A model generated the notes under the pieces. The model searched no databases, was not told the DNA's origin, and worked only from the letters and a program-made list of their open reading frames with translations. 64,000 nucleotides of DNA from an uncultured Polaribacter sp. (GTDB lineage Bacteria > Bacteroidota > Bacteroidia > Flavobacteriales > Flavobacteriaceae), in contig NZ_CANMBY010000001.1 of assembly GCF_947496195.1 (NCBI RefSeq), forward strand, positions 1,240,001 through 1,304,000. Reading direction: 5' to 3'. Within the stretch, counting starts at the first letter, position 1; each line of letters begins with the position of its first letter. A program made the position numbers and the translations under genes. Below are positions 1-10,083 of the stretch, in pieces.

Positions 1-266
1 TATGCATAGTAGGTAAACCAGTCGTTTTTATTCCTTCTCCAAATGTGGCAGAAGACCATCAAACAAAAAATGCAAAATCAATAGCAGATCAGCATGGAGC
101 TATTTTACTAAAAGAAACAGATTTAGACACTTTTGCAATTGTTTTTGAGACTTTACTAAAAGATAAAGGTAAACAAGCGCATTTAGCAGAAAACATAAAA
201 GAATTAGCATTACCTGGAGCAACAAATGCTATAGTTAACGAAATTGAAAAATTATTAAATAGTTGA
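1..266 (+). CDS. murG: UDP-N-acetylglucosamine--N-acetylmuramyl-(pentapeptide) pyrophosphoryl-undecaprenol GlcNAc transferase, C-terminal end (partial)
   Basis: This is the last part of MurG, which makes lipid II on the inner face of the cytoplasmic membrane. The gene enters from the left edge in the frame beginning at base 3 and only about 87 residues are in the window. The stretch reading [10 protein letters not shown] then AEDHQTKNA is the typical donor-side (UDP-GlcNAc) loop of the GT28 C-terminal domain. The reading frame has a GTG at 45 but this is internal, not a start. Its stop codon overlaps the murC start by 4 nt, so the two are translationally coupled. Identity is supported by motif and by the murG-murC-ftsQ-ftsA-ftsZ order. 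Confidence 0.93.
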   Translation, partial: CIVGKPVVFIPSPNVAEDHQTKNAKSIADQHGAILLKETDLDTFAIVFETLLKDKGKQAHLAENIKELALPGATNAIVNEIEKLLNS

Positions 267-1615
267 ATTTAAAAGAGATACATAACGTCTATTTTGTTGG
301 TATTGGTGGTATTGGTATGAGTGCTATTGCTCATTATTTTGTGTCTAATGGAAAACAGGTTGCTGGTTATGACAAAACGCCTTCTCATATTACCAAAAAC
401 TTAGAAAATAAAGGAGTTATTATTAACTTTGAAGATAGTGTTAGTTTAATTCCAACTTCATTTTTAAATTCACAAGAAACTTTGGTTGTTTATACACCAG
501 CAATTCCTAAAAAACATAATCAATTCAATTATTTTTTAGAAAATAATTTTACTGTTTTAAAAAGGGCAGAAGTTTTAGGAGAAATCACAAAAAATACGAC
601 CTGTTTAGCAGTTGCTGGTACACATGGTAAAACCACAACATCATCCATTTTAGGTCATATTATGACTGTAAAAAAGGCTACTTCTTTTCTTGGTGGCATT
701 GCAGAAAATTACAATTCAAATTTAATTTTGGGTGAAGATAAAATTTCTGTAGTGGAAGCAGACGAGTTTGATAGGTCTTTTTTAAAGTTATCCCCAGATA
801 TTGCTTGTGTAACATCTATGGATGCAGACCATTTAGACATTTATGGAGAAGCAAAAGAGTTAGAACTTTCTTTTAGAGCATTTTCTGAAAAAGTTTCTCA
901 TAAACTTATAGTTGCTAATGGCTTGCCATTAGAAGGGTTAACTTATGGTATAGAGGATGATTCAGATTTTTGTGCTTATAATATTAGAATTGAAAATGGA
1001 GCTTACCTTTTTGATGTAAAAACACCAAAAGAAAATATAAAAAATATAATTTTTCATTTGCCTGGTAAACATAATGTTATGAATGCTTTAGCTGCTTTAG
1101 CAATGGCAAATGTTTATGGGGTTTCATTAGAAATAATTAAAGAACAGTTAGCTAGTTTTAAAGGAGTAAAACGTAGGTTTTCTTATAAAATTAAAACTAA
1201 TGATTTGGTGCTGATAGATGATTATGCGCATCACCCAACAGAAATAAATGCAGTAGAAAAAGCTGTTAGAGAAATGTATCCAAAAGAACGTGTTTTAGTT
1301 GTTTTTCAACCTCATTTATTTAGTAGAACAAGAGATTTTATAGACGATTTTGCAAATGCACTTACAAAGTTCAATGAAGTGCTTTTATTAGATATTTATC
1401 CTGCAAGAGAGTTGCCTATTGAAGGTGTAAATTCTAATTGGTTATTATCTAAAATTGATAATAAAAATAAAAAAATAACAACTAAAGAAAATTTACTTTT
1501 CGATATTAAACAATCTTCATCAAAAATTGTTGCAATGTTAGGTGCTGGAGATATTGGAGTAATGATAGAAGAAGTTACAGAACAACTTTTAAAACCATTG
1601 ACTAATGAAGTTTAA
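263..1615 (+). CDS. murC: UDP-N-acetylmuramate--L-alanine ligase
   Basis: MurC adds L-alanine to UDP-MurNAc with ATP, the first amino acid step of peptidoglycan precursor synthesis, in the cytoplasm. At 450 aa it has the usual family length. The N-terminal Rossmann motif GIGGIGMS is at residues 13-20, the ATP-binding P-loop GTHGKTTT at 119-126, and the ligase C-terminal signature [10 protein letters not shown] starts near residue 319. The start is TTG, sitting in the TTGA that also contains the murG stop; no ATG lies upstream of the GIGGIG motif in frame, so TTG is the best choice. It overlaps ftsQ by 11 nt at its 3' end. Confidence 0.97.
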   Translation: MNLKEIHNVYFVGIGGIGMSAIAHYFVSNGKQVAGYDKTPSHITKNLENKGVIINFEDSVSLIPTSFLNSQETLVVYTPAIPKKHNQFNYFLENNFTVLKRAEVLGEITKNTTCLAVAGTHGKTTTSSILGHIMTVKKATSFLGGIAENYNSNLILGEDKISVVEADEFDRSFLKLSPDIACVTSMDADHLDIYGEAKELELSFRAFSEKVSHKLIVANGLPLEGLTYGIEDDSDFCAYNIRIENGAYLFDVKTPKENIKNIIFHLPGKHNVMNALAALAMANVYGVSLEIIKEQLASFKGVKRRFSYKIKTNDLVLIDDYAHHPTEINAVEKAVREMYPKERVLVVFQPHLFSRTRDFIDDFANALTKFNEVLLLDIYPARELPIEGVNSNWLLSKIDNKNKKITTKENLLFDIKQSSSKIVAMLGAGDIGVMIEEVTEQLLKPLTNEV

Positions 1616-2330
1616 ACGAATTTTAAAATATCTCTTATTTCTATTATTAATAGTAAGTCTTGGCTTTTTATATAGTTTTTCTTCAAAGAGAAATTCAGAT
1701 AAAAAAGTATCAGAAATTATTATCGAATTTGAAGATGGAGATAATAATTTTTTAACACATTCAATGGTTAATAAATTGTTAATACAAAAAAATAAAACGG
1801 TTAAAAACCAAGCAAAATCTGTAATAGATTTATACAAACTAGAAAACGAGGTATCTAAAAATCCGTATGTCGAAAAATCATCTGTTTTTTTGACCATAGA
1901 AGGTAAGCTAAAGACTGTAGTTAAACAACGTGCACCTGTAGCTAGAATAATTACTGATAAAGATTCTTATTATGTTGATAAACAGGGGGTAAAAATCCCA
2001 TTATCTAACGATTACTCTGCTAGAGTAATGCTAATTTCTGGTGTAAAAAACATAGAAGATATTAAAGAAATTATGCCTTTAATATCTAATATTTTAAAGG
2101 ATGATTTTTTAAAAAAAGAAATCATTGGAATACAAAAATCTGACGCAAATGAATTTCAATTTGCTGTAAGAAGTGGAGATTATAAAATTGATTTTGGAAA
2201 ATTATCTGAGATTGATATAAAATTTAAAAAATTAAAAGCGTTTTATAATAAAACATTTGAAGATAAAACAATTCAAAATTATAAAACTATTAATATAAAA
2301 TATCACAACCAAGTTGTGTGTACAAAATAA
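1605..2330 (+). CDS. ftsQ: Cell division protein FtsQ/DivIB
   Basis: FtsQ is a bitopic inner membrane divisome protein. This 241 aa protein has a short basic N-terminus, one membrane segment at about residues 9-26, and a periplasmic part that starts with a POTRA-like region and continues with the FtsQ beta domain. Sequence conservation in FtsQ is low, so the call rests on size, topology and its place between murC and ftsA. The ATG lies inside the end of murC (11 nt overlap), and only 6 nt separate its stop from ftsA. Confidence 0.88.
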   Translation: MKFKRILKYLLFLLLIVSLGFLYSFSSKRNSDKKVSEIIIEFEDGDNNFLTHSMVNKLLIQKNKTVKNQAKSVIDLYKLENEVSKNPYVEKSSVFLTIEGKLKTVVKQRAPVARIITDKDSYYVDKQGVKIPLSNDYSARVMLISGVKNIEDIKEIMPLISNILKDDFLKKEIIGIQKSDANEFQFAVRSGDYKIDFGKLSEIDIKFKKLKAFYNKTFEDKTIQNYKTINIKYHNQVVCTK

Positions 2331-2336
2331 ACTGAA

Positions 2337-3665
2337 ATGGAGAATAATAAAATAGCTGTAGGTTTAGATATTGGTACAACCAAGATTGTTGCTATGATTG
2401 GTCGTAAAAATGAGTACGATAAAATTGAGGTTGTAGGTATTGGTAAAGCAAAAAGTTTAGGAGTAAAAAGAGGTGTTGTAAGTAATATTACCCAAACCAT
2501 TCAATCTATTCAACAAGCAGTAGACGAAGCAGAAAGCGTTTCTGGTTTTAAGATAGAAAATGTAGTTGTAGGTATTGCAGGTCAGCATATTCGAAGTTTA
2601 CATCATAGTGATTATATCACAAGAGACAATGCAGATGAGGTAATAGAAGAAACAGATATAGATGACTTGGTAAACCAAGTTCATAAGTTAGTAATGTTGC
2701 CAGGTGAAGAAATTATTCATGTTTTACCACAAGAGTTTAAAGTAGATTCTCAAGCAGATATTAAAGAACCAATAGGCATGTATGGGGGACGTCTTGAAGC
2801 CAATTTTCATGTAGTAGTTGGGCAAGTTTCATCTATAAGAAATATTGGACGCTGTGTAAAAAGTGCAGGTTTAGATTTAAGTGAAATTACATTAGAACCT
2901 CTTGCATCTGCTCAAGCTGTCTTAAGTCAAGAAGAAAAAGAAGCAGGTGTAGCTTTGATAGATATAGGTGGAGGTACAACTGATTTAGCCATATTTAAAG
3001 ATGGAATTATAAGACATACAGCAGTAATTCCTTTTGGCGGAAATGTAATTACAGATGATATTAAAGAAGGCTGTTCAATTATTGAAAAACAAGCTGAATT
3101 ATTAAAAATAAAATTTGGATCTGCTTGGCCAGGAGAAAATAAAGAAACAGAAATTGTTTCAATACCTGGCTTAAGAGGAAGAGAACCAAAAGAAATAACA
3201 CTTAAAAATTTATCTAAAATTATACATGCTAGGGTTCAAGAAATTATAGAGCATGTGTTCTTAGAAATTAAAAATTATGGACACGATACTGCAAAAGGAA
3301 AACTAATTGCAGGTATTGTATTAACAGGTGGTGGTTCTCAATTAAAGCATTTACGTCAATTAGTAGAATATATTACAGGTATGGATGCTAGAATCGGTTT
3401 TCCAAACGAACATTTAGCTGGTGATTCAGATGAAGCTTTATCAAGTCCATCATATGCTACAGCTGTTGGTTTATTAATGGAAGGTTTAGATAAAGATGTA
3501 AAAGTAGTAGAAGAGGCAGTAGAAGAACAAATTGAAGAAGAAATTTCAACTAGTCCAGAAGAAGAATTAAAACCTCTAATTGAAGAAAAAGTTAAACCAA
3601 AAAAGAAATCTTTCTTCGAAAAGTTTACAGAAGGATTAAAAGATTTTTTGGATAACGCAGAATAA
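2337..3665 (+). CDS. ftsA: Cell division protein FtsA
   Basis: FtsA is the actin-like ATPase that tethers FtsZ filaments to the inner membrane. The 442 aa protein starts with the actin-fold phosphate-1 loop (GLDIGTTKIVAMIG), has the second phosphate loop DIGGGTTD from residue 209, and an adenosine-type motif LTGGGSQ further on. An acidic stretch leads to a lysine- and phenylalanine-rich end (SFFEKFTEGLKDFLDNAE) that can form the amphipathic membrane-targeting helix. It lies 6 nt after ftsQ and 44 nt before ftsZ, in the expected order. Confidence 0.97.
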   Translation: MENNKIAVGLDIGTTKIVAMIGRKNEYDKIEVVGIGKAKSLGVKRGVVSNITQTIQSIQQAVDEAESVSGFKIENVVVGIAGQHIRSLHHSDYITRDNADEVIEETDIDDLVNQVHKLVMLPGEEIIHVLPQEFKVDSQADIKEPIGMYGGRLEANFHVVVGQVSSIRNIGRCVKSAGLDLSEITLEPLASAQAVLSQEEKEAGVALIDIGGGTTDLAIFKDGIIRHTAVIPFGGNVITDDIKEGCSIIEKQAELLKIKFGSAWPGENKETEIVSIPGLRGREPKEITLKNLSKIIHARVQEIIEHVFLEIKNYGHDTAKGKLIAGIVLTGGGSQLKHLRQLVEYITGMDARIGFPNEHLAGDSDEALSSPSYATAVGLLMEGLDKDVKVVEEAVEEQIEEEISTSPEEELKPLIEEKVKPKKKSFFEKFTEGLKDFLDNAE

Positions 3666-3709
3666 GACTAAAACAAATATCAATACAACAAAAACAAATA
3701 AACGTTATT

Positions 3710-5605
3710 ATGAACGCAGAATTTGATAACATTATTTTTGAAATGCCCAAAACAAAGTCTAATACCATAAAAGTTATTGGTGTTGGTGGAGGAGGTAGCA
3801 ATGCTGTAAACCACATGTACACACAACAAATAAAAGGTGTAGATTTTGTAATTTGTAATACAGATGCACAAGCATTAGAAAACAGTCCAATACCTAATAA
3901 AATTCAGTTAGGGGCAAGCTTAACTTCAGGTTTAGGAGCTGGTGCTAATCCAGAAATAGGAGCACAAGCAGCTAAAGAAAGTATGCAAGAAATTCAGCAA
4001 ATGTTAAATACCCAAACAAAAATGGTATTTATTACTGCTGGTATGGGTGGAGGTACAGGTACAGGTGCTGCACCAATTATTGCAAAAATTGCAAAAGATA
4101 TGGATATTCTTACTGTTGGTATTGTAACTATGCCATTTCAGTTCGAAGGTAGAATGCGTTCAAAACAAGCACAATTAGGTATAGATCAATTACGTCAAAA
4201 TGTAGATTCACTAATTGTTATTAATAATAATAAATTAAGAGAAGTTTATGGAAACCTTGGTTTTAAAGCAGGTTTCTCTAAAGCTGATGAAGTTTTATCT
4301 ACTGCTGCTAGAGGTATTGCAGAAGTAATTACACATCATTACAAACAAAACATAGATTTACACGATGCTAAAACTGTACTTTCTAATAGTGGAACTGCAA
4401 TTATGGGTTCTGCAAGAGAAGAAGGAACAAATAGAGCTAAAAATGCAATAGTTAAAGCATTAGATTCTCCTTTATTAAATGACAATAAAATTACAGGAGC
4501 TAAAAATGTATTATTATTAATTGTTTCTGGTACAAGTGAAGTTACTTTAGATGAGATTGGTGAAATCAATGATTACATACAAGATGAAGCTGGTTATGAT
4601 GCCAATATTATTATGGGTATTGGAGAAGATGAAGAGTTAGGAGAAGCAATTTCTGTTACCATTGTTGCTACAGGTTTTGCAGCAGATCAGCAAAACTCAA
4701 TTACTAATTCTGACGAGAAAAAAGTAATTCATACTCTAGAAGACGAACAAAAAGCAACCTACAATTTTAGTGAAGAAAAAGTTGTTAAAACGCCATCTCT
4801 TAATGAAGAATTACCAAAACAGAACAATGAAAAAATTATTCATGTTCTAAGTGATGAAGATGATGCTCCAAAAATGGATTTGGTAAAAACTTCAGAAATT
4901 ATTGCGAACATGCCTGTTTATTATGATGAAATAACAACAAAGCCAGAAAAAGAAATCGACTTTATTATTACTAATGTTACACCTCAAAAAGAAGTTGTTA
5001 GTGAGCAAGTAGAAGAAGATTTGGGTGAAAATTTATTATTTGATTTACCTCTAAATTCTTATACAGAAGTTACTCCAGAAAAAGAGATAAAACACGAGTT
5101 AGTTGAAGATTCTAAGATTAACATTAATGAAATAGAAGTTTTTGGAGCTGAAGAAATAAAGTTTGAAAAAGAAACTACTAAAAGATTTGTTTTAGAAGAT
5201 TTCGATGCTCAGCCAACTATAGGTAAAAGCTCTGCATTTTCTAATACAGAAAAAGTACAGGAAGAAGAAGGGTTAAACTTTGAGTTAAAAACTAAAATGC
5301 CTCAAGCAGAAATAAACGAAATTGAAACTGAAAGTGAAGAGATATCTCCTTTAAGTCTTAATATTTCTGAATTAAGAAAAAGATCTGAAGAAAGAAAACT
5401 TAAAATGAAAGGTTTTAATTACAAGTTCAATGATCAGTTAAATAAAAATATTGATGAGATAGAACGTCAACCTGCCTACAAAAGATTAGGTGTAGATTTA
5501 GATAAAAACGCAGTTTCTAGTAAAACAGAAACCGCAATTAAAAAAAAATCAGATGATTTGGGCTTAAAATCTAACAACTCTTTTTTACACGATAATGTAG
5601 ATTAA
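3710..5605 (+). CDS. ftsZ: Cell division protein FtsZ with long acidic C-terminal linker
   Basis: FtsZ is the tubulin-like GTPase of the division ring. The tubulin signature GGGTGTG is at residues 113-119, and the GTPase plus T7-loop domain fills roughly residues 15-330. The protein is 631 aa, much longer than the roughly 380-400 aa of model bacteria, because about 250 residues of acidic, low-complexity linker follow. Near the end a conserved peptide ([11 protein letters not shown]) resembles the Bacteroidota FtsA/partner-binding tail, followed by about 35 more residues ending [11 protein letters not shown] strong terminator follows 20 nt after the stop. GatB/YqeY, often next to ftsZ in this group, is not present here. 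Confidence 0.97.
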   Translation: MNAEFDNIIFEMPKTKSNTIKVIGVGGGGSNAVNHMYTQQIKGVDFVICNTDAQALENSPIPNKIQLGASLTSGLGAGANPEIGAQAAKESMQEIQQMLNTQTKMVFITAGMGGGTGTGAAPIIAKIAKDMDILTVGIVTMPFQFEGRMRSKQAQLGIDQLRQNVDSLIVINNNKLREVYGNLGFKAGFSKADEVLSTAARGIAEVITHHYKQNIDLHDAKTVLSNSGTAIMGSAREEGTNRAKNAIVKALDSPLLNDNKITGAKNVLLLIVSGTSEVTLDEIGEINDYIQDEAGYDANIIMGIGEDEELGEAISVTIVATGFAADQQNSITNSDEKKVIHTLEDEQKATYNFSEEKVVKTPSLNEELPKQNNEKIIHVLSDEDDAPKMDLVKTSEIIANMPVYYDEITTKPEKEIDFIITNVTPQKEVVSEQVEEDLGENLLFDLPLNSYTEVTPEKEIKHELVEDSKININEIEVFGAEEIKFEKETTKRFVLEDFDAQPTIGKSSAFSNTEKVQEEEGLNFELKTKMPQAEINEIETESEEISPLSLNISELRKRSEERKLKMKGFNYKFNDQLNKNIDEIERQPAYKRLGVDLDKNAVSSKTETAIKKKSDDLGLKSNNSFLHDNVD

Positions 5606-5625
5606 TTTTATAATTAAATATAATT

Positions 5626-5656
5626 AAAAAGCACATCAAAAACGATGTGCTTTTTT
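5626..5656 (+). terminator. Rho-independent terminator after ftsZ
   Basis: AAGCACATC pairs with GATGTGCTT around a loop of about 6 nt, followed by TTTTTT. It closes the murG-ftsZ run. Its T tract is directly followed by the first copy of a 15-bp direct repeat. Confidence 0.9.
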
Positions 5657-5658
5657 AT

Positions 5659-5695
5659 TTTACCTTTTATCGAATATTTCTTTACCTTTTATCGA
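5659..5695 (+). repeat. 15-bp direct repeat, two copies 22 bp apart
   Basis: The sequence TTTACCTTTTATCGA occurs at 5659-5673 and again, without a mismatch, at 5681-5695. The period is 22 bp, about two turns of the helix, so both copies face the same side of DNA. They lie about 50-90 bp upstream of the -7 element of the next gene, a position suited to an activator site. Function is inference; no known regulator is recognised. Confidence 0.6.
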
Positions 5696-5746
5696 TACTA
5701 AATTGTATAAAAACAGAAACCCCATTAAAAAAGACCTTTACTAAAC

Positions 5747-5754
5747 TAATTTTG
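5747..5754 (+). promoter_or_regulatory. Bacteroidota -7 promoter element
   Basis: TAATTTTG fits the TAnnTTTG consensus and lies 18 nt before the ATG at 5773. I see no convincing TTTG at the -33 position, which would fit a promoter that relies on an upstream activator. Confidence 0.5.
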
Positions 5755-5772
5755 CTTAAAAATTAGACTATA

Positions 5773-8376
5773 ATGCACACAAATTGGGTTTTATCATTAA
5801 GAAATTTAGTAAAAACATTAATCATTATAATAGGTGTTTTTGGATATGGTCAAGAAGACCCTTTTAATTGTGATTACAATGCATATTTATTTCAGTATAA
5901 TGATATTTATGCTTTAGATTTAGCTTCAGGTAACTCATATTTAGTAAAAAAAGATATTACACCTGGCAATATTAATGCAGTGGGTTATAATCCTGCAGAT
6001 GGTTATATCTGGGGATCATTAAGTACACCATCTAAATCAATTGTAAAAATTGGTAAAAACTTTAGTACAGAGGTTGTTTATATCCCAGAGCTTCCAACAT
6101 CAAACAGATATGTAGGAGATGTAAGAGAAGATGGAGTTTACTACTTAAAACCAGGAGGTTCTACTTACTATTTAGTGGATTTAAATCCAAACAGTAATAC
6201 TTACAAGCAATTCATAACTTCAAAAACATTATCATCTAACATAAATATTCATGATTGGGCTTTTAATGCTGTAGATGGTTTATTGTATACAGTAGAAAAA
6301 GGAACTAATATTTTATATAGAATAGATCCTGAAACAGGAGTAGCAACTTCATTAGGTGTAGTTCCTATTTTGTCTGGTGTTAATTATACTTTTGGTGCAG
6401 TCTATTTTGATGTTGAAGGTAGATTTTACGTTTCAGCAAACCAAACAGGAACTGTATATGTAATACAAGACGTTCAAAATTTAGAAATCGGGTCTGTCAT
6501 AGAATCAAATTTATTTGCATTTGGACCTTCTAGTAGTTTAAATGATGGTGCAAGATGTCCAACTGCTCCAGTACCACAAGAAGATTGCAGAAATGGTATA
6601 GATGATGATGGAGATGGTTTAACAGATTGTGATGATCCATCTTGTTCAGGAGTAGCAGAATGTCCTATAATAAGCCTTGAAGTATCTACAGGGAATGAAG
6701 GAGGTTTAGAAAGTAATGATAGATTATCTTCTTTAATAAATAAAAGAAATTATTTAAGAGCTAAATCAAACTATAAGTTTGATAAAAAATTAGCCAAAAA
6801 GATATTAAAATCTGAGTTTTACAGTAAAAATGCATCTAAAAATACAAGTGTATCTTTAAGAGATTTAATTCCTTTAGATGTTTTATCTGGAACAGAAACT
6901 ATAGAATCTTCGCCATCAGATTTAATCTCTATGACAAATGCAACAGAACTGTATTCAGTAGATTATATAAAAGACAACAAAACCATTGCTGTAGTATTAG
7001 CAACTAAGACAGAAAATGGAGTATATGAGCATACTAAATACATTTGCGATAGACTATTAGGTGCAGAGTTATTGTCTGTTTCTACCATAGAAATTAGAGA
7101 ACATACTTTTATAAAATCGATTATAAAAAACACAGATGGTTCTAAAGAATTTGTACTAAGTTTTTCAGGTAAACTTACAAATAACGACACTAATTTTGCT
7201 ATTGATAGCCACTGGAATATCGATAAATATGAAAATAATGCTACGTATTATAATTTTCAAATTTGGACAAATCAAATAGATGATTTACTATTATTAGGAG
7301 AAAAAGCATTAGAATTATTTAATTCAAAAAGAGAGATTATAGCCTATAATAATTCAACTCCACCTGCAGTTTTCGTAAAAAAAGGGAAATACGTAAATGG
7401 TACTTTAGAATTAGAAGTAGTTAACAGAAATAAAACCGAAACTATTACTTACAGTTCTGGTTTTAAAAGAACAGAAACATCACAAACTGAATTTGCTAAT
7501 AAAACAATTTCTTTAGATGGCTCTTATTTAAATTCTATGGTTATAAATACTGGTAATGTTTTTGACATAGGTTTTAGACTAGAAAATGGAACAGATACCC
7601 CAGATGATTTATTTATGTCTGATGGAGTTTGGGGTGCAGATGATTCTTCGAATGACACAACTTTAGATAAATTTGAAATTACTCAGAATGAGAATATTTA
7701 TGTTGGTTCTGGTCATAGAGTAGAGAGAAATATTTCTCTAGAAGCAACTACAAGTTCTTATGTTGCTGCTTACAGATCTTTAACGCCAAGATTTATGCCT
7801 GTAGATTTATCTCAATTTGATGCTTTAGAGTTTAATGCAAATGGTACAGGAGAATTAGAAATTACCATTATTAAGAAAAGTATTAACGAATGGGAGAATC
7901 AGTTTAAAACTTCAATTAGTTTAAATGATACAGACAATCACTTCGTAATTCCTTTAGAATACTTTACTTCTAAAACCGAAAATAATATTGATTTAAATGA
8001 TGCAGTAAGCATAGTATTTACAATGTCATCAAATGGTACAGATGTACAAACAAAGAAAATGAACTTAAAAGATATATTATTTTCTCAAAGAGCATTAAGT
8101 GTAAACGATAATATTATAGAAGAGAATGAGTCTATAATTTATCCAAATCCAATGACTAATAAGTCTGAAATAAGCTTTTATTCAGAAGTAAACGCTAACA
8201 CAAATATTGAAGTTTATAGTTTAACAGGAGCTTTAGTTAGAAAAATCGAAATTGATACTCAAATAGGAAATAATAAAGTAGAAATCTTCAAAGATGGATT
8301 AAAATCAGGACTTTATATTTTAAAAGTATCAAACGATTATAGAAAGTATAATACAAAAAAGTTAATTGTAAATTAA
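5773..8376 (+). CDS. Type IX secreted protein with beta-propeller-like N-domain and C-terminal sorting domain
   Basis: A predicted exported protein of 867 aa. An N-terminal signal segment (residues about 8-26, ending near VFGYGQ) is followed by a repeat-rich region of the DUF6923 kind, with propeller-like strands such as GNINAVGYNPADGYIWG. A calcium-binding-type linker NGIDDDGDGLTDCDDP sits at about residues 274-289. The middle 500 residues are not recognised. The last 80 residues (YPNPMTNKSEISF, then a closing KLIVN) are a type A T9SS sorting domain, so the protein should cross the outer membrane and be anchored or released there. It is a single-gene unit with its own promoter and terminator. 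Its substrate is unknown. Confidence 0.85.
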   Translation: MHTNWVLSLRNLVKTLIIIIGVFGYGQEDPFNCDYNAYLFQYNDIYALDLASGNSYLVKKDITPGNINAVGYNPADGYIWGSLSTPSKSIVKIGKNFSTEVVYIPELPTSNRYVGDVREDGVYYLKPGGSTYYLVDLNPNSNTYKQFITSKTLSSNINIHDWAFNAVDGLLYTVEKGTNILYRIDPETGVATSLGVVPILSGVNYTFGAVYFDVEGRFYVSANQTGTVYVIQDVQNLEIGSVIESNLFAFGPSSSLNDGARCPTAPVPQEDCRNGIDDDGDGLTDCDDPSCSGVAECPIISLEVSTGNEGGLESNDRLSSLINKRNYLRAKSNYKFDKKLAKKILKSEFYSKNASKNTSVSLRDLIPLDVLSGTETIESSPSDLISMTNATELYSVDYIKDNKTIAVVLATKTENGVYEHTKYICDRLLGAELLSVSTIEIREHTFIKSIIKNTDGSKEFVLSFSGKLTNNDTNFAIDSHWNIDKYENNATYYNFQIWTNQIDDLLLLGEKALELFNSKREIIAYNNSTPPAVFVKKGKYVNGTLELEVVNRNKTETITYSSGFKRTETSQTEFANKTISLDGSYLNSMVINTGNVFDIGFRLENGTDTPDDLFMSDGVWGADDSSNDTTLDKFEITQNENIYVGSGHRVERNISLEATTSSYVAAYRSLTPRFMPVDLSQFDALEFNANGTGELEITIIKKSINEWENQFKTSISLNDTDNHFVIPLEYFTSKTENNIDLNDAVSIVFTMSSNGTDVQTKKMNLKDILFSQRALSVNDNIIEENESIIYPNPMTNKSEISFYSEVNANTNIEVYSLTGALVRKIEIDTQIGNNKVEIFKDGLKSGLYILKVSNDYRKYNTKKLIVN

Positions 8377-8432
8377 GATTAGATAGTCTCCTATTTATTC
8401 CCCAATTACTAAAAAACCTCTAAAATAAAAGG

Positions 8433-8461
8433 CCACTAAAATGATAATTTAGTGGTTTTTT
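8433..8461 (+). terminator. Rho-independent terminator after the T9SS protein gene
   Basis: CCACTAAA pairs with TTTAGTGG around a 7-nt loop and is followed by a long run of T. Confidence 0.85.
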
Positions 8462-8596
8462 TTATTTTTTTTATTGATTGTCGTAAACCATCAATACTAC
8501 AAAAATGATTATTATCTGCTTATTTTTAAATATTTAGGTTGTAACAAAGTTTTTTTCTTCTCGTCTTTATAGTGTAATCAATTTAAATCAAAAATT

Positions 8597-8809
8597 ATGA
8601 AAACAACATATTCAACAACAATAGAAAGAGGAATTTTAACTTCTGCTTATAAGCGTGAAATTAAAGAAAGCATTAAAGCTACTAAAAGAGATTCTTTAGT
8701 AAAGTTTAAAAAGTTAATAGAAGATCATCATGCAAAAGCGCAAAGTCAAACAGGCACAATATTACAAGTTAGTTTATTTGCTTTTGCATTATTATTAGTT
8801 ATTGTATAA
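8597..8809 (+). CDS. Small single-pass membrane protein, 70 aa
   Basis: I do not recognise a family. The peptide has a basic, charged cytoplasmic-type part (residues 1-50, including KREIKESIKATKRDSL) and one strongly hydrophobic segment at its very C-terminus (about residues 52-70), giving a tail-anchored layout. It has a full start, codon use like its neighbours, an A-rich leader before the ATG, and 220 nt of free upstream DNA, and it ends against a terminator, so it is probably real. It is monocistronic. Function unknown. Confidence 0.6.
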   Translation: MKTTYSTTIERGILTSAYKREIKESIKATKRDSLVKFKKLIEDHHAKAQSQTGTILQVSLFAFALLLVIV

Positions 8810-8841
8810 AAAAAATCTCACAGAAATACATCTGTGAGATT
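8808..8841 (-). terminator. Rho-independent terminator of the desaturase-aspC operon, shared with the 70 aa gene
   Basis: AATCTCACAGA pairs with TCTGTGAGATT. On the minus strand the hairpin is followed by eight T, so it mainly serves the minus-strand operon. On the plus strand it is a hairpin without a good T run and may still protect that 3' end. Confidence 0.85.
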
Positions 8842-8868
8842 GTAGTAAATATATTTTATTATAAATAT

Positions 8869-10056
8869 TTAGTTTAAGGCTTCTTTAATTCTTTTTATAG
8901 CTTCTCTAATATCTTTTTCTGAAGCTGCATAAGAAATACGAATACAGTTTGGAGAACCAAAAGCCTCACCAGTAACAGTAGCAACATTGGCATTCTCTAA
9001 AATAAATAAAGAAAAATCGCTAGCATTTTCAATTTTTGTTCCTTTTATGGTTTTTCCAAAAAATTCAGAAATATCTGGAAAAACATAAAAAGCACCTTCA
9101 GGAACATTTACTTTAAAACCGTCAATTTCTCTCAATAAATCAATAACAATATCTCTACGAGTTTTAAACTCATCTACCATGTATTGTATTTTTGAAATTG
9201 GCGCTAAAACTGCAGTAATTGCAGCTCTTTGTGCAATACAATTTGTACCTGATGTTATTTGACCTTGCATTTTAGTACATGCTTTTGCAATCCATTCAGA
9301 TGCACCAATATAACCTATTCTCCAACCAGTCATAGCAAATGCTTTTGCAAGACCATTTACTGTTATAGTTCTTTCATACATGCTTTCGATAGCAGCAAAA
9401 CTAAAAGGTTTAAAATCGTAATTAATATGCTCGTAAATTTCGTCAGATAATATATATATCTGAGGGTGTTTTTCTAAAACTTTAGCCAAAGCTCTATACT
9501 CAGCTTCACTATAAATAGTTCCACTAGGGTTGTTTGGTGAGTTAAAGAAAATCATTTTTGTTTTCGGCGTAATTGCAGCTTCTAATTGTTCTGGTGTAAT
9601 TTTAAAATCAGTTTCAATAGAAGAAGGAATTTCTACATACTTAGCTTCACAAAGAGTGGCAATTGCAGAATAACTTACCCAATAAGGTGTAGGTAAAATT
9701 ACTTCATCACCAGGATTTAATAAAACTTGTGCAACGTTTGCTATAGATTGTTTTGCACCTGTAGAAACTACAATTTGATTTGGTTTATAAGATATATTAT
9801 TATCTCTTTTAAACTTTTCGCAAATAGCTTCTTTTAATTCTCCATAACCATCTACTGGTGTGTAAGAATTATAGTTTTGATTAATAGCTTCTATTGCAGC
9901 ATCTTTAATAAAATCTGGAGTGTTAAAGTCTGGTTCTCCCAAACTTAATCCAATAATATCTTTACCTTCTGCTCTTAATTCTCTTGCTTTTGCAGCCATT
10001 GCCAATGTTTGTGATACTGGCAAACTGTTAATTCTGTCCGATAATGGATGTGACAT
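8869..10056 (-). CDS. aspC: PLP-dependent aspartate/aromatic aminotransferase, subgroup I-gamma type
   Basis: A 395 aa fold-type I aminotransferase, cytoplasmic, expected to move an amino group between aspartate (or a related amino acid) and 2-oxoglutarate. The PLP lysine is K238 in the motif NGLAKAFAMTGWRIGY; SLGEPDFNTP near the N-terminus and FNSPNNPSGT further on are typical for the Ib/I-gamma AspAT group. The C-terminal arginine motif (CIRISYA) binds the substrate carboxylate. It starts 27 nt after the desaturase stop, so the two share a transcript. Exact substrate preference, aspartate versus aromatic or prephenate, cannot be told from sequence alone. Confidence 0.9.
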   Translation of the reverse strand: MSHPLSDRINSLPVSQTLAMAAKARELRAEGKDIIGLSLGEPDFNTPDFIKDAAIEAINQNYNSYTPVDGYGELKEAICEKFKRDNNISYKPNQIVVSTGAKQSIANVAQVLLNPGDEVILPTPYWVSYSAIATLCEAKYVEIPSSIETDFKITPEQLEAAITPKTKMIFFNSPNNPSGTIYSEAEYRALAKVLEKHPQIYILSDEIYEHINYDFKPFSFAAIESMYERTITVNGLAKAFAMTGWRIGYIGASEWIAKACTKMQGQITSGTNCIAQRAAITAVLAPISKIQYMVDEFKTRRDIVIDLLREIDGFKVNVPEGAFYVFPDISEFFGKTIKGTKIENASDFSLFILENANVATVTGEAFGSPNCIRISYAASEKDIREAIKRIKEALN

Positions 10057-10083
10057 TTTTACTTTAAATTGTTATTTTTTAAT

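Noticed and set aside
1589..1897. Minus-strand open frame of 102 residues opposite ftsQ
   Set aside because: Antisense shadow of ftsQ in AT-rich DNA; no promoter, no recognisable domain, composition unlike the genes around it.
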